A stretch of DNA of 64,000 bases from the NCBI RefSeq assembly GCF_001536285.1, contig NZ_FAOZ01000008.1:213118-277117 (forward strand), given 5' to 3'. The stretch's first letter is position 1. Each line of letters begins with the position of its first letter. The stretch comes from Parafrankia irregularis. Lineage in GTDB: Bacteria > Actinomycetota > Actinomycetes > Frankiales > Frankiaceae. This document shows, one piece after another, positions 1-8,272 of this stretch. A model generated the notes under the pieces. The model made no database searches, was not told the DNA's origin, and saw only the letters and a list, made by a program, of their open reading frames with translations. The position numbers were made by a program, and so were the translations under genes.

Positions 1-567
1 GTGGAGCTGGAGATGTTGGTCGTGGCCGATGTCCGGGCGTGGCGAGCCTGGCTGGATGTGAACGAGGAGGTCTCCTCCGGGGTTTGGCTGGTGCTGGCGA
101 AGAAGGGCACCACATCTCCGACGTCGTTGGGCTACGACCACGCGCTGCTGGAGGCGCTGTGCAGTGGCTGGATCGACGGGCAGCGCAGAAGCCGGGACGC
201 CACCACCTTCCAGCAGCGGTTCACGCCCCGCCGCCGGGCCTCGCTGTGGTCCGAGCGGAACATCGGCCTCGTCGCCCGCCTGGTCGAGGAGGGTCGGATA
301 CGTCCCCGCGGCCAGGCCGAGATCGAGCGCGCCAAGGCCGACGGACGCTGGGAACGGGCCTACGCGGGGCCGGCGAACGCGCAGGTCCCAGACGATCTGG
401 CGACCGCACTGGCCGCCTCGGCGACCGCCTCGACGGCGTTCGCGGGCCTGAACGGCCGCGACCGTTACTCGGTCCTGCATCGTGTACTGACGGCGCCGAG
501 CCCGTCGAGCCGGCAGCAGCGGATCACGAAGCTCGTCGGGATGCTCGAACGCGGCGAGACGCCCTGA
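1..567 (+). CDS. YdeI/OmpD-associated family protein, possibly 5'-truncated by the window edge
   Basis: A small soluble protein of up to 188 residues with the hallmarks of the YdeI/OmpD-associated family. It has an early Trp-rich segment ending in GVWLVLAKKGT, then the conserved stretch EALCSGWIDGQ, the block FTPRRRASLWSERN, and a C-terminal helical region ending near the arginine-rich KLVGMLERGE. No signal peptide or membrane segment is visible. The biochemical role of this family is not established; some members are linked to bacteriocin or peptide tolerance. The reading frame is open at base 1 with a GTG codon there, so the true start may lie upstream of the window. It converges with the SDR gene downstream. 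Confidence 0.8.
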   Translation: MELEMLVVADVRAWRAWLDVNEEVSSGVWLVLAKKGTTSPTSLGYDHALLEALCSGWIDGQRRSRDATTFQQRFTPRRRASLWSERNIGLVARLVEEGRIRPRGQAEIERAKADGRWERAYAGPANAQVPDDLATALAASATASTAFAGLNGRDRYSVLHRVLTAPSPSSRQQRITKLVGMLERGETP

Positions 568-570
568 CCT

Positions 571-586
571 CGGGCCCCTTGGCCCG
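571..586. terminator. Short GC hairpin between convergent genes
   Basis: CGGGCC and GGCCCG form a 6-bp stem around a CCTT loop, directly after the stop of the YdeI-like gene and before the 3' end of the convergent SDR gene. There is no U-tract. This is a weak bidirectional terminator candidate. Confidence 0.3.
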
Positions 587-612
587 TCCGCTCTCCTGAG
601 GAGCTGCCCGGA

Positions 613-1347
613 TCAGGTGAGCCGCAGCCCGCCGTCACAGGGCAGGACCACGCCGGTGATGAATTCGTTCTCCAGTACCGCGACGATCGCCGCCGCGACC
701 TCGTCGGGCCGGCCGTTGCGCCGGACCGGCGCCCGACCGGCGAACTCGTCCAGCGCGGCGCGTCGAGCGTCCGCTGGCAGTTCGTCCCACCAGCCGGTCT
801 CGATGACGCCCGGGGACACCGCGTTCACCCGCCGGGGAGCGAGCTCGACGGCGAGTGGCGGCACTGCGGCTTCCAGGGCGCCGTTGACCGCGGCCAGCCC
901 CGCGGTCCCCGGCAGCGCGGCCTGAGCCGACCCCGCGGTCACCAGCGTGATCGAACCGTCCGCGGCAAGGGTCGGCATCGCCAGGGCCACCGCCCGCAGG
1001 TGAGCGACGGACTTGCCGAGAAACGCTCCGGCCAGGTCGGTGTCGGCGAGATCGGCCGCGGGTCCGGCCCCGCCTCGCCGGGTGACGGTGACGACCAGAT
1101 CGTTGATCGGTCCCGCCTCGCTGAAGAAGCGCCGCAGAGCGTCGACATCCTCCGCGTCGACCTCTATTCCCCGGGCCGTTCCGCCCAGCTCCTTGACGGC
1201 CGCCTCGAGCCGGCCGAGGTTGCGGCCGCCGATGGTGACGGCCGCGCCCCGGTCGGCCAGGAGCCGGGCCGTGGCGAACCCGATCCCGGCGCTGCCGCCG
1301 AGGACGGCGATGTGACGACCCTGCGTCCTGCTGCTGCTCGCGGACAT
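613..1347 (-). CDS. SDR-family oxidoreductase with a degenerate catalytic triad
   Basis: A 244-residue short-chain dehydrogenase/reductase fold. The N-terminal dinucleotide motif GGSAGIGFATA (about residues 18-28) and the C-terminal substrate/cofactor segment VNAVSPGVIETGW are intact. The usual Tyr-x-x-x-Lys catalytic pair is not seen: the expected place reads GLAAVNGALEA, although the preceding Ser (TAGSAQ) is present. It therefore binds a nucleotide by family knowledge, but ordinary SDR catalysis is doubtful. The ATG start is preceded by a GGAGG ribosome site. It is divergent from a TetR gene with two palindromes between them, so it is probably repressed by that regulator. Confidence 0.85.
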   Translation of the reverse strand: MSASSSRTQGRHIAVLGGSAGIGFATARLLADRGAAVTIGGRNLGRLEAAVKELGGTARGIEVDAEDVDALRRFFSEAGPINDLVVTVTRRGGAGPAADLADTDLAGAFLGKSVAHLRAVALAMPTLAADGSITLVTAGSAQAALPGTAGLAAVNGALEAAVPPLAVELAPRRVNAVSPGVIETGWWDELPADARRAALDEFAGRAPVRRNGRPDEVAAAIVAVLENEFITGVVLPCDGGLRLT

Positions 1348-1363
1348 CGCGAACCTCCATTTC

Positions 1364-1413
1364 CGAACGACCCGTTCGCAAACCCTACTACCAATACCGA
1401 ACGGGCCGTTCGG
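1364..1413. promoter_or_regulatory. Double palindromic operator between SDR and TetR genes
   Basis: Two copies of one inverted repeat lie in the 79-bp divergent gap: CGAACG-ACC-CGTTCG at 1364-1378 and CCGAACG-GGC-CGTTCGG at 1397-1413, centres 34 bp apart. The second copy is directly followed by TATGCT (1415-1420), a plausible -10 box. That would place the transcript start at or next to the GTG start codon of the TetR gene, suggesting a leaderless mRNA. This is the classic arrangement for an autoregulated TetR repressor controlling a divergent gene. The palindromes are seen directly; binding by the neighbour is inferred. Confidence 0.75.
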
Positions 1414-1426
1414 TTATGCTGCGGAG

Positions 1427-2050
1427 GTGAACGAGCAGCCCGCCCGCCGGCCCGGACGACCACGCAGCGAGCGAGCCCGCGCCGCGGTACTCGAAGCGAC
1501 GCTGGCGCTGGCAGCCGAGGCGGGGCCGGCTGGTCTGTCCATGGAGGCCATCGCGAGGCGGGCCGGCGTCAGCAAGGAGACGCTCTACCGCTGGTGGCCG
1601 TCCAAGATCGAGGTGATCCTGGCCGCGATGGTCGAGCACGGGCAGGTGAGCATCCCGCTCCCCGACAGCGGCGACCTGCCGGGCGACCTGCGCGCCTTCC
1701 TGAGGTCCACGATCGACGCGCTCGACGGCACCACCGCCCTCCTCCTGCGCGCGGTCGCCGCGGCGGCAGCCACCGACCAGGCGGTCGCCGATGGTGTCCG
1801 AGACCGTTTCCTCCACACCAGGCGCGCCGCGCTCGGGACGCTGCTCGACCGGGCCGTCGCCCGCGGCGAGATCCCCGACGAGCACACGACGTCGCTGGTC
1901 GACTTCGTCTACGGTTCGCTGTGGTATCGGCTGATCTTCGGCATCGGGCGGCTCGACCACCGGTGGGCCGACGAAACAGCCACCGCGATCACCGCGATCA
2001 CCGCGATCAGCCGGCAGCCGGCGCCGCTCCCGCCGCTCCCGCCGGGCTGA
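1427..2050 (+). CDS. TetR/AcrR family transcriptional regulator
   Basis: A 207-residue repressor-type protein. The N-terminal helix-turn-helix reads through SMEAIARRAGVSKETLYRWW (about residues 37-56) after a basic, proline-rich start (RRPGRPRSERARA). The C-terminal ligand-binding domain is the variable type expected for TetR proteins. The GTG start has a GGAG only about 2 bases upstream, which is too close for a normal ribosome site, so a leaderless transcript is more likely. The C-terminus carries a small in-frame repeat (TAITAITAI) coded by tandem gatcaccgc units. It is divergent from the SDR gene and probably controls it through the two palindromes between them. Confidence 0.9.
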   Translation: MNEQPARRPGRPRSERARAAVLEATLALAAEAGPAGLSMEAIARRAGVSKETLYRWWPSKIEVILAAMVEHGQVSIPLPDSGDLPGDLRAFLRSTIDALDGTTALLLRAVAAAAATDQAVADGVRDRFLHTRRAALGTLLDRAVARGEIPDEHTTSLVDFVYGSLWYRLIFGIGRLDHRWADETATAITAITAISRQPAPLPPLPPG

Positions 2051-2123
2051 TCGGCCCCACGGTCACCGTAGCCTGGCAGCACAGAACGCCGGGATGTCGA
2101 GATGGTGAGATGAGGTCGGACAG

Positions 2124-3026
2124 GTGCGGATCCTGCTGCCGCCGAGCGAGGCGAAGGCCGAGGGCGGCGACGGGCCGTCGCTACGGGCGGCCGGATTCGG
2201 CGACGGCCCGCTCGCGGTGGCCCGCGCCGAGGTAGCGCGGGCGGTCGCCGTGTTCTGCAGGGCCGACCCGAGCGCGGCGATCGCCGCGCTGCGGCTGCCG
2301 GCCTCGCGCGCGCAGGCCGACCTGGCCGCCAACATCTCGATGCCGGACGCACCGACGATGCCGGCGCTTGACCGATTCGTGGGCGTTCTCTACGAGGCGC
2401 TGGCGCCCGCGACGCTGCCACCCGCTGCACGAGCTGTGGCCAGCCAGGCGCTGTTCGTGTCCAACGGGGCGTTCGGCCTCCTCGGCGCGACCGAGCCGGT
2501 ACCCGACCACCGGGTCGGCATGGCGGCGGCGATTCCCGGCCTCGATGGACGTGCCGCGCCGACCGTGCTCGCGGCCTTCTGGCGCGCCCGGCTCGCGTCG
2601 GCCCTGCCCGACCTGCTCACCTGCGCCCCGGAGCCCGTCGGCGCCGTGGACGCTGTCAGCGCCGTGGACGCTGTCAGCGCGGTTGGCGCGGTTGGCGAGC
2701 ACCTCGTCGTGGACCTCCGTTCGTCGGACTACGCGACCGTGCCATCCCTTTCCGGGCCGATCCGTGCCAGCGCCCTGCCGGTGCGTGCCCTGACCGAGAA
2801 ACTCGTCGACGGGCGCTGGGCCCGCCGTCCGCTCAGCTACCAGGCGAAGCAGACCAAGGGCCTGCTGACCCGCGCTCTGCTGCTCGCCGAAGCCGCCGGC
2901 CGCGTGGTGAAGACCATCGACGACGTGGCCGAGGTGGCCGAGTCCGCCGGCCTCGTAGCCGAGCCACGCGGCACCGCGACCGCACCCACCCTCGACGTCA
3001 TCACCCGCTGGAACCCGACCGCCTGA
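2124..3026 (+). CDS. yaaA: Peroxide stress protein YaaA family (DUF328)
   Basis: A 300-residue cytoplasmic protein starting at GTG with the actinobacterial YaaA opening RILLPPSEAKAEGG. In E. coli, YaaA lowers intracellular free iron and limits Fenton damage during peroxide stress. Conserved family segments include FVSNGAFGLLGATEPVPDHR in the middle and SYQAKQTKGLLTRALL near the C-terminus, the latter being the typical positively charged helix. A low-complexity insertion, AVDAVSAVDAVSAVGAVG at about residues 174-191, is coded by tandem 18-bp and 9-bp units and is probably a surface loop that does not affect the fold. The gene stands alone and converges with the AveC-like gene downstream. Confidence 0.9.
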   Translation: MRILLPPSEAKAEGGDGPSLRAAGFGDGPLAVARAEVARAVAVFCRADPSAAIAALRLPASRAQADLAANISMPDAPTMPALDRFVGVLYEALAPATLPPAARAVASQALFVSNGAFGLLGATEPVPDHRVGMAAAIPGLDGRAAPTVLAAFWRARLASALPDLLTCAPEPVGAVDAVSAVDAVSAVGAVGEHLVVDLRSSDYATVPSLSGPIRASALPVRALTEKLVDGRWARRPLSYQAKQTKGLLTRALLLAEAAGRVVKTIDDVAEVAESAGLVAEPRGTATAPTLDVITRWNPTA

Positions 3027-3081
3027 CTTGCCGGCTCCTCGGCCCGGCTCGGCGGACCGGACGTCGAGGCGGTGTCCGATG

Positions 3082-3891
3082 TCATCGCCCGCCGCCCGCT
3101 CCGCCGTGCAGGGGTTGATTCGGTACGCCGGGGAACAGTTCGCCTGTCGGCCCCACGGTCACATCGCCGTTCAGCTTGGTGGCGAGATGTGGCGCGAACA
3201 CGGCGCCGTACAGCAGGTTGCCGAGGACGACCACGGAGACCACGGACAACGCGATCGCGCGGGGATGCGTCTTCGTCCTGCGCTCGGCCCACGTGTCGAT
3301 GACCGTGCGGCCCTCACTGTCGGTCCGCCCGAGGAGGTAGGTGAAGACCATCATCTGCACGCCCATCGCGAGAGCGTCGTACAGCGGGTACTGGTGCCTG
3401 GTGCCCTCGAACATCGCGAGGCCCGGGATGACACGGCCGTAGTAGAACACTCCCGCGCGGACGCCGAACACACCGTTGAAGGCAAGCGCCCAGACGTAGC
3501 CGACGACGAGCCCGACGGTCAGCAGACCGATCGGCCGTCGCCACCCGAACCTCGCGCGGAGCCGCCGCTCGAGCACGACACCCATGAGCGCCGGCAGCAC
3601 GAAGTATTCGATATACCCCAGGGGCACCGACACCGGCAGCCCGCCCCACGTCAGGTTCAGCGGCCACCAGGAGGGCATCCGCGGCAGGCCGGGCGCGAAC
3701 TGCGCGTACATCGCCCAGTCGTACGGCGCCTCGATCCACGAGAAGGAGATCGCCGAGACGCACAACAGCAGCAGTGGATGGAGGCGCCGTCGGCGCACAG
3801 TGAGAACGACGCCGAGCGCGAGAAACGACAGTCCGCCGGCATAGGCGAACACCTGGCCGAGAACCAGCGCGGGCGTCAGTTCGTCGCTCAC
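3082..3891 (-). CDS. AveC-like integral membrane protein (copy 1)
   Basis: A 269-residue polytopic membrane protein with about seven hydrophobic segments. It resembles the AveC spirocyclase-like family through an early aromatic motif, ISFSWIEAPYDWAMYAQF, followed by a Trp/Pro-rich loop and a Pro-Leu-Gly-Tyr-Ile-Glu-Tyr-Phe segment. AveC itself acts in avermectin spiroketal formation; most homologues outside that pathway have no known reaction. The GTG start overlaps the TGA stop of a 38-residue membrane peptide gene, so the two are translationally coupled behind an amidohydrolase and a P450. The likely role is a membrane step on a hydrophobic intermediate. Family assignment is moderate and the reaction is unknown. 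Confidence 0.65.
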   Translation of the reverse strand: MSDELTPALVLGQVFAYAGGLSFLALGVVLTVRRRRLHPLLLLCVSAISFSWIEAPYDWAMYAQFAPGLPRMPSWWPLNLTWGGLPVSVPLGYIEYFVLPALMGVVLERRLRARFGWRRPIGLLTVGLVVGYVWALAFNGVFGVRAGVFYYGRVIPGLAMFEGTRHQYPLYDALAMGVQMMVFTYLLGRTDSEGRTVIDTWAERRTKTHPRAIALSVVSVVVLGNLLYGAVFAPHLATKLNGDVTVGPTGELFPGVPNQPLHGGAGGGR

Positions 3892-4004
3892 CGTTCGTCC
3901 TCGGATTCCGGTGAGCCCCGCATCTCGGGGTCGAGACGCAGTACCAGAAAGAAGACGAGCGCGATGAGAGCGAACAGCGTTCCGAGCATGATGAGCGCGC
4001 CCAT
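3888..4004 (-). CDS. 38-residue single-pass membrane peptide coupled to the AveC-like gene
   Basis: This reading frame codes for a 38-residue peptide with one hydrophobic helix (LIMLGTLFALIALVFFLVL, residues 4-22) and an acidic, charged tail ending PESEDER. Support comes from context: an ATG preceded by GGGGGAG six to twelve bases upstream, a start 6 bp after the amidohydrolase stop, and a TGA stop overlapping the GTG of the AveC-like gene. That spacing is hard to explain unless it is translated. It may be a small subunit or assembly helper of the AveC-like protein. No homologue is recognised. Confidence 0.65.
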   Translation of the reverse strand: MGALIMLGTLFALIALVFFLVLRLDPEMRGSPESEDER

Positions 4005-4010
4005 GGATCC

Positions 4011-5303
4011 TCAGCTCCCCCCGGAGGTGGGTAACTGCCGGGCCAGGTCGAGCACGCTGACCGGGGCCGTGCCGACTTTCCTGAGGCGCTCCGACGACCG
4101 GTAGCCGAGGTCGACGTCACCTGCCCGCGCGCGCAGCGCGCCGACGGTGGCCTGCTCCCCGGGAAGATGCGAGAAGAGATCGAAGGAGAAAAGCCGTAGC
4201 GCGTTCTCGTGCGTGATCTTCGCGACATCTCGGTCGGGTACCCCGCCGAGACAGCGGCCGAGGGATTCGGGCGCGAGCGGCCAGGACGAGTCCGAGTGCG
4301 GATAGTCGCACTCCCACGTGACCATGTCGATGTTCAGCTTCTCGCGGCTGGCGACGCCGAACTCGTCCTCGATGAAACAGGTGACGATGCGCTGGAGGAA
4401 CAGCTCGCTGGGAAGCATGTCACCGAAGTCCTGATGGGTCCAGGCACGGTGCTGCTTGTAGACGCGGTCCACACGTTCGAGGAAGTACGGAATCCATCCG
4501 ATGCCCCCTTCGCTGAGGGCCAGGGTGAGGTCGGGGAACCGTCGGAGGAACGGTGACCAGATCAGGTCGGCGGCGGCCTGCACGATGCTCATCGGCTGCA
4601 GGGTGATCATTGTGTCGACGGGTGCGTCGAGAGAGGTGACGACGACCTGGGACGACGAGCCGATATGCAGGCAGACGACGGTGTTCTGGTCTGAGCAGGC
4701 CTGCCAGAAGGGATCCCAGTGGTCGCTGTGCAGCGACGGGTATCCGAGCTTCTCCGGGTTCTCCGAGAAGGTCACGGCGTGACAGCCCTTCGCGGCGACG
4801 CGCCGGACCTCCTGCGCCATCAGCGTGGGATCCCAGATCGGCGGCAGTGCCAGCGGGATCATCCGCCCCGGGTACGTGCCACACCACTCGTCGAGGTGCC
4901 AGTCGTTGTAGGCCCGCAGGACGGCCAGCGCGAGATCCTTGTCGCCTGCCCGCGCGAAGTACTGGCCGCAGAACTGCGGATAGGACGGGAAGTTCATCGA
5001 CGCCGCGAGGCCGCCTGCGTTCATGTCGCGGATGCGTTCATGGATGTCGAAGCACCCCGGCCGGATCTCGCTGAAACGGGTCGGCTCGGCGCCGTATTCG
5101 TCCGGGGGACGGCCGGCGACGGCGTTCAGGCCAACGTTCGTCGCCTCCTGGCCTTCGAAGACCCAGGCGTCGGTTCCGTCGTCCTTGGTGATGACCTTGG
5201 GTGCCTGGTCGGCGTACCGGGCGGGAAGCCGACCGGCGAACATGTCGGGGGGCTCCACCACATGATCGTCGACGGACACGAGAATCAGGTCGTTGATGTC
5301 CAC
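4011..5303 (-). CDS. Amidohydrolase-superfamily enzyme (amidohydrolase 2 / ACMSD-like)
   Basis: A 430-residue TIM-barrel metal-dependent hydrolase or decarboxylase. Metal-ligand motifs are in order: the first strand VSVDDHVVEPP with Asp12 and His14, a mid-barrel His in VCLHIGSSS, and the late Asp/His motif WECDYPHSDSSWP. The conserved SEGGIGWIPYFLERVD segment lies in between. Members act on carbon-nitrogen bonds or decarboxylate aromatic or enoic acids; the substrate here is unknown. The GTG start at 5303 is chosen over longer frames because AAGGAG lies just upstream and the homology begins there. It is close to the two amidohydrolases at 53.5 and 59.3 kb. It lies downstream of a P450 and upstream of the membrane peptide and AveC-like genes in one operon. 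Confidence 0.9.
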   Translation of the reverse strand: MDINDLILVSVDDHVVEPPDMFAGRLPARYADQAPKVITKDDGTDAWVFEGQEATNVGLNAVAGRPPDEYGAEPTRFSEIRPGCFDIHERIRDMNAGGLAASMNFPSYPQFCGQYFARAGDKDLALAVLRAYNDWHLDEWCGTYPGRMIPLALPPIWDPTLMAQEVRRVAAKGCHAVTFSENPEKLGYPSLHSDHWDPFWQACSDQNTVVCLHIGSSSQVVVTSLDAPVDTMITLQPMSIVQAAADLIWSPFLRRFPDLTLALSEGGIGWIPYFLERVDRVYKQHRAWTHQDFGDMLPSELFLQRIVTCFIEDEFGVASREKLNIDMVTWECDYPHSDSSWPLAPESLGRCLGGVPDRDVAKITHENALRLFSFDLFSHLPGEQATVGALRARAGDVDLGYRSSERLRKVGTAPVSVLDLARQLPTSGGS

Positions 5304-5377
5304 GGTCAGCTCCTTGCCGATCGGAGTTCCTGGACGAGCACCGCACCGGCGGCCAGGCGATGGTGGTGGCGGGCCGG

Positions 5378-6571
5378 TCAGGGGATCACGACCGGGAGCT
5401 TCTCCCAGCCGCGGACGGTCGATGTCAGCGCCAGGGTGGCGTTCTCCCAGTCGACGTCCCAGCGCGGGAATCGGGCGAGAAGCTCCTCCAGGGCGATCCG
5501 GCCCTGCAGCCGGGCCAGTGCGGCGCCGAGGCAGTAGTGCGCACCGAGCCCCAGGGTCAGGTGCTGCCCGACCTCGCGGTGGATGTCGAAGACGTCTGCG
5601 CGCGGGAAACGGCGGTCGTCCCGGTTGGCGCTCCCGACCAGGAAGACGAGCGCGGAACCGGCCGGCACGGTGCTGCCGTGCCATCCGACGTCCCTGGTCA
5701 CGTACCGGGAGACGGCCATGCTCGGCGGTTCGTACCGGAGCACCTCCTCGACCGCGTTCGGGATCAGGGCCGGGTCATCGACGAGTTCCTGCCGCTGATC
5801 GGGGTGCGCCGCCAGGGTGGATCCGATCCAGCCGACCAGCCGGCCGGTGGTCTCGTTGCCGGCCCCGGAGAGGATGTTGACGTAGCCGAGCACTTCGTCT
5901 CTGGTCAGCGTGCGGCGCACACCGTTCTCGTCGTCGAACTCGGTGTACAGCAGGTCCGTCATGAGGTCGTTGGACGGGTTGTCCCGCCGCCAGTCGATGT
6001 AGTCGCCGTATATCTCCCCGCTGAGGATCGCGGCGTCGGGGACGTCGATGCCGCCGCCGTCCTGGATCCGCATCGAGCTGTCGACGTGGTCACGGACGAA
6101 GGCCTGCTCGGCCTCCGGGATTCCGAGCAGCATCCCGATCACCCGCATGGGCAGCTCGCCGCCCAGCGCCTCCATCAGGTCGAACCGGTCACGGCTTCGG
6201 TAAGGGTCGAGGGCATTGGCGCAGAACTCCCGCACCCTGGGCTCCAACATGCTGATCCGCCGCGGGGTGAACACCCTGACCAGCAGGCGGCGGTGAATGG
6301 TGTGAACCGGCGGGTCCTCCATGATCAGCGTGCCCGGTGGAATCTCGATACCCGCCTTGATGATCTCCAGGACCATGCCGCGCCCGGACCGGTAGGTCTC
6401 CCAGTCGGGCAGCCCTCGCTCACAGTCGGCGTATCGGCTCAGCGCGTAGAAGTCATGCTCCTCGTTGTAGTAGAGCGGCGCCTCATCCCGCAGCCGCCGG
6501 TACGTCGGGTAGGGGTCGGCGGCGAGGCCTGAGTCGTACGGGTCCCACTGGACCGAGGCGATGCTGGTCAC
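5378..6571 (-). CDS. Cytochrome P450 (I)
   Basis: A 397-residue soluble bacterial P450. The I-helix oxygen-activation motif is GAGNETTGRLVGW, the K-helix ExxR pair lies in EEVLRYEPPS, and the heme ligand Cys is in LGLGAHYCLGAALARLQ. It would insert one oxygen atom into a hydrophobic substrate using electrons from a ferredoxin and reductase that are not encoded nearby. The GTG at 6571 is taken as the start because GGAGGAATCAC sits directly before it and the preceding residues are low-complexity. It is the first gene of the P450-amidohydrolase-peptide-AveC-like operon. A TTTGTTC-type palindrome lies about 210 bp upstream. Confidence 0.92.
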   Translation of the reverse strand: MTSIASVQWDPYDSGLAADPYPTYRRLRDEAPLYYNEEHDFYALSRYADCERGLPDWETYRSGRGMVLEIIKAGIEIPPGTLIMEDPPVHTIHRRLLVRVFTPRRISMLEPRVREFCANALDPYRSRDRFDLMEALGGELPMRVIGMLLGIPEAEQAFVRDHVDSSMRIQDGGGIDVPDAAILSGEIYGDYIDWRRDNPSNDLMTDLLYTEFDDENGVRRTLTRDEVLGYVNILSGAGNETTGRLVGWIGSTLAAHPDQRQELVDDPALIPNAVEEVLRYEPPSMAVSRYVTRDVGWHGSTVPAGSALVFLVGSANRDDRRFPRADVFDIHREVGQHLTLGLGAHYCLGAALARLQGRIALEELLARFPRWDVDWENATLALTSTVRGWEKLPVVIP

Positions 6572-6779
6572 GTGATTCCTCCGGCACGGACGCGGGGGAT
6601 CGAAGAGCACGGGCGGTGAGGTCGGGGCTGGATCGGCCGGCGGCGCACCGCGCGAGGGCGACCGGCCTGATCGCGATGAGATCCAGTGACTCCGGGCAAG
6701 GAGGCTCGGCGTGACCGCGAAGCGGTGCCGATCGTCGGTGCCGAAACACGGCCGACTGACGGCCATCGCCACCTTCAAC

Positions 6780-6800
6780 CTAATATTTGTTCACATCGGA
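6780..6800. promoter_or_regulatory. TTTGTTC motif in the 390-bp divergent gap (6572-6961)
   Basis: The gap between the P450 and the tandem TetR gene has no credible gene. Near its middle is an AT-richer site, CCTAATATTTGTTC then ACATCGG. It matches in order and spacing two other intergenic sites at 15642-15663 and 18452-18476 (CC, then AA, then TTTGTTC). It lies between the divergent P450 operon and the tandem TetR regulator, which makes it a candidate operator for that regulator. The sequence similarity is seen directly; the function is inferred. Confidence 0.45.
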
Positions 6801-6961
6801 AAGTACCGGCTTCCAGGTGGGCTGTAAAGTGATCGCGCCACGCGCGGCTGATTTCTGGCAGCCCTACGTCGGTGGGCCCGAGCGTCGTGCAGAACAGCGG
6901 CCCGAGCGTCATTCGGTAGCGTCGCCGGTACCGGCCGCAGGAGGTGTCGAAGGGGGAGGCC

Positions 6962-8272
6962 GTGTCGAGGGATGGTGCGCGCCGGGGTGAGATCCTCGAT
7001 GCCGCCGCGCGGCTGTTCGCCACCGCGGGGATCCGCGCGACGCTGAAGGACATCGCCGACGCGGCGGGAATCCTCGCCGGCAGCCTGTACCACCATTTCG
7101 ACTCCAAGGACGCCATCGTCGCCGAGCTGATCCGGCGCTACCACGCCGCGCTGGACGGGGTCGCGCAGGCCGCCGTCGAGGAACTGCGCCGGCCGGGCGG
7201 CCGGCCGCCGGACGAGCTGGTGGTGGCCTTCGGTGAGGCGATCGCCGGTTGTGCGGTGCAGCACCGGGCGGCCGTCCTGCTCTCGTACTACGAACCGCCG
7301 GTGGGAGCCAGCGACGAGCTCGTCCAGGTCTCGGCACGGACGCCGTCCGTCGTGCGCGCCGTGCTGCTGGAGCTGCTGGAGGCCGGTCGGGACAGCGGCT
7401 GGCTACGACCGGGCGTCGATCTGGCGCTGCTCGCCGACCGGATGTGCCAGAGCATGATCCATGTAGGCATCGGTGTGTCGCACCGGCTGCCGGGCGCGGA
7501 CCGGCTGCCCGCCCTGCGCTGCCGGATCCTGCTCGAGGGCGTCGCCGCCGGGCCGGTCGACGGCGCGGCGTTGGACCGGTCGGCCGCGTTCGCCGCCGCA
7601 CAGGAGCAGATCGCGAGCTGGCCCGAGGCGGACGAGTTGGCCGAGGCCGGCCGTCCCGCGCTGATCCGGGCGGCCGCACGGGCGGAGTTCGGCCGGCGCG
7701 GATACGAGGCGACGACGATTCGGGACATCGCGGCCGCCGCCGGCGTCAGCGTCGCCGGCGTCTACCGCGTCGCCGACTCCAAGGAGCAGTTGCTCGCGTC
7801 GATCATGACCTCGTACATCGAAGCCCTCAACGCCGGCTGGCGGGCCGTGCTCGCCGCGCCCGCGGGTGCGGTGGAGCGGCTCGACGCGCTGCTGTGGCTC
7901 AATGCGATGATCATGGAACGTTACAGCGAGGAGTTCCGGATCCAGTTCGGCGCGCTGCGCCAGTCGCCGCCGACCAGCCCGGACCTGGCCTGGTCGTTCC
8001 CGTCCCAGCTGCGGCAGGTCAAGAAACTGCTGACCGACGGCGGGAGGGACGGCGACCTGCGGCTCACCGGCTCGTCGGCCGACGTGCGGGCCCGGTCGCT
8101 GTTCGAGCTGCTGTTCACACCGGACGACATCGTCAGCGCCGTCGGGCCGCGCGGCGCGCTCGAGCTTGCCCGCGACACTGTCCTGCGCGGCGCCGCCAGG
8201 CCGGCCGCCCTCGAACGACCGGCCCTCGAACCAGCTCAGTCGGCGACGGGTGTGTTGCCGACGACCTCGTAG
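6962..8272 (+). CDS. Tandem-duplicated TetR regulator (two TetR units in one chain)
   Basis: A 436-residue protein made of two complete TetR units. Unit 1 has its helix-turn-helix in TLKDIADAAGILAGSLYHHF (about residues 27-46). Unit 2 starts near residue 235 with TIRDIAAAAGVSVAGVYRVA as its recognition region. Single TetR proteins are about 200 residues and dimerise; this chain could act as a built-in heterodimer binding an asymmetric operator. The GTG at 6962 is preferred over that at 6944 because GGGGGAG precedes it at good spacing. The 3' end overlaps the convergent binding-protein gene by 37 bp. It is probably the local regulator of cluster I. Confidence 0.85.
   Translation: MSRDGARRGEILDAAARLFATAGIRATLKDIADAAGILAGSLYHHFDSKDAIVAELIRRYHAALDGVAQAAVEELRRPGGRPPDELVVAFGEAIAGCAVQHRAAVLLSYYEPPVGASDELVQVSARTPSVVRAVLLELLEAGRDSGWLRPGVDLALLADRMCQSMIHVGIGVSHRLPGADRLPALRCRILLEGVAAGPVDGAALDRSAAFAAAQEQIASWPEADELAEAGRPALIRAAARAEFGRRGYEATTIRDIAAAAGVSVAGVYRVADSKEQLLASIMTSYIEALNAGWRAVLAAPAGAVERLDALLWLNAMIMERYSEEFRIQFGALRQSPPTSPDLAWSFPSQLRQVKKLLTDGGRDGDLRLTGSSADVRARSLFELLFTPDDIVSAVGPRGALELARDTVLRGAARPAALERPALEPAQSATGVLPTTS

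Noticed and set aside
6572-6778. N-terminal extension of P450 (I)
   Set aside because: The extra 69 residues resemble no P450, and a GTG with an ideal ribosome site exists at 6571.
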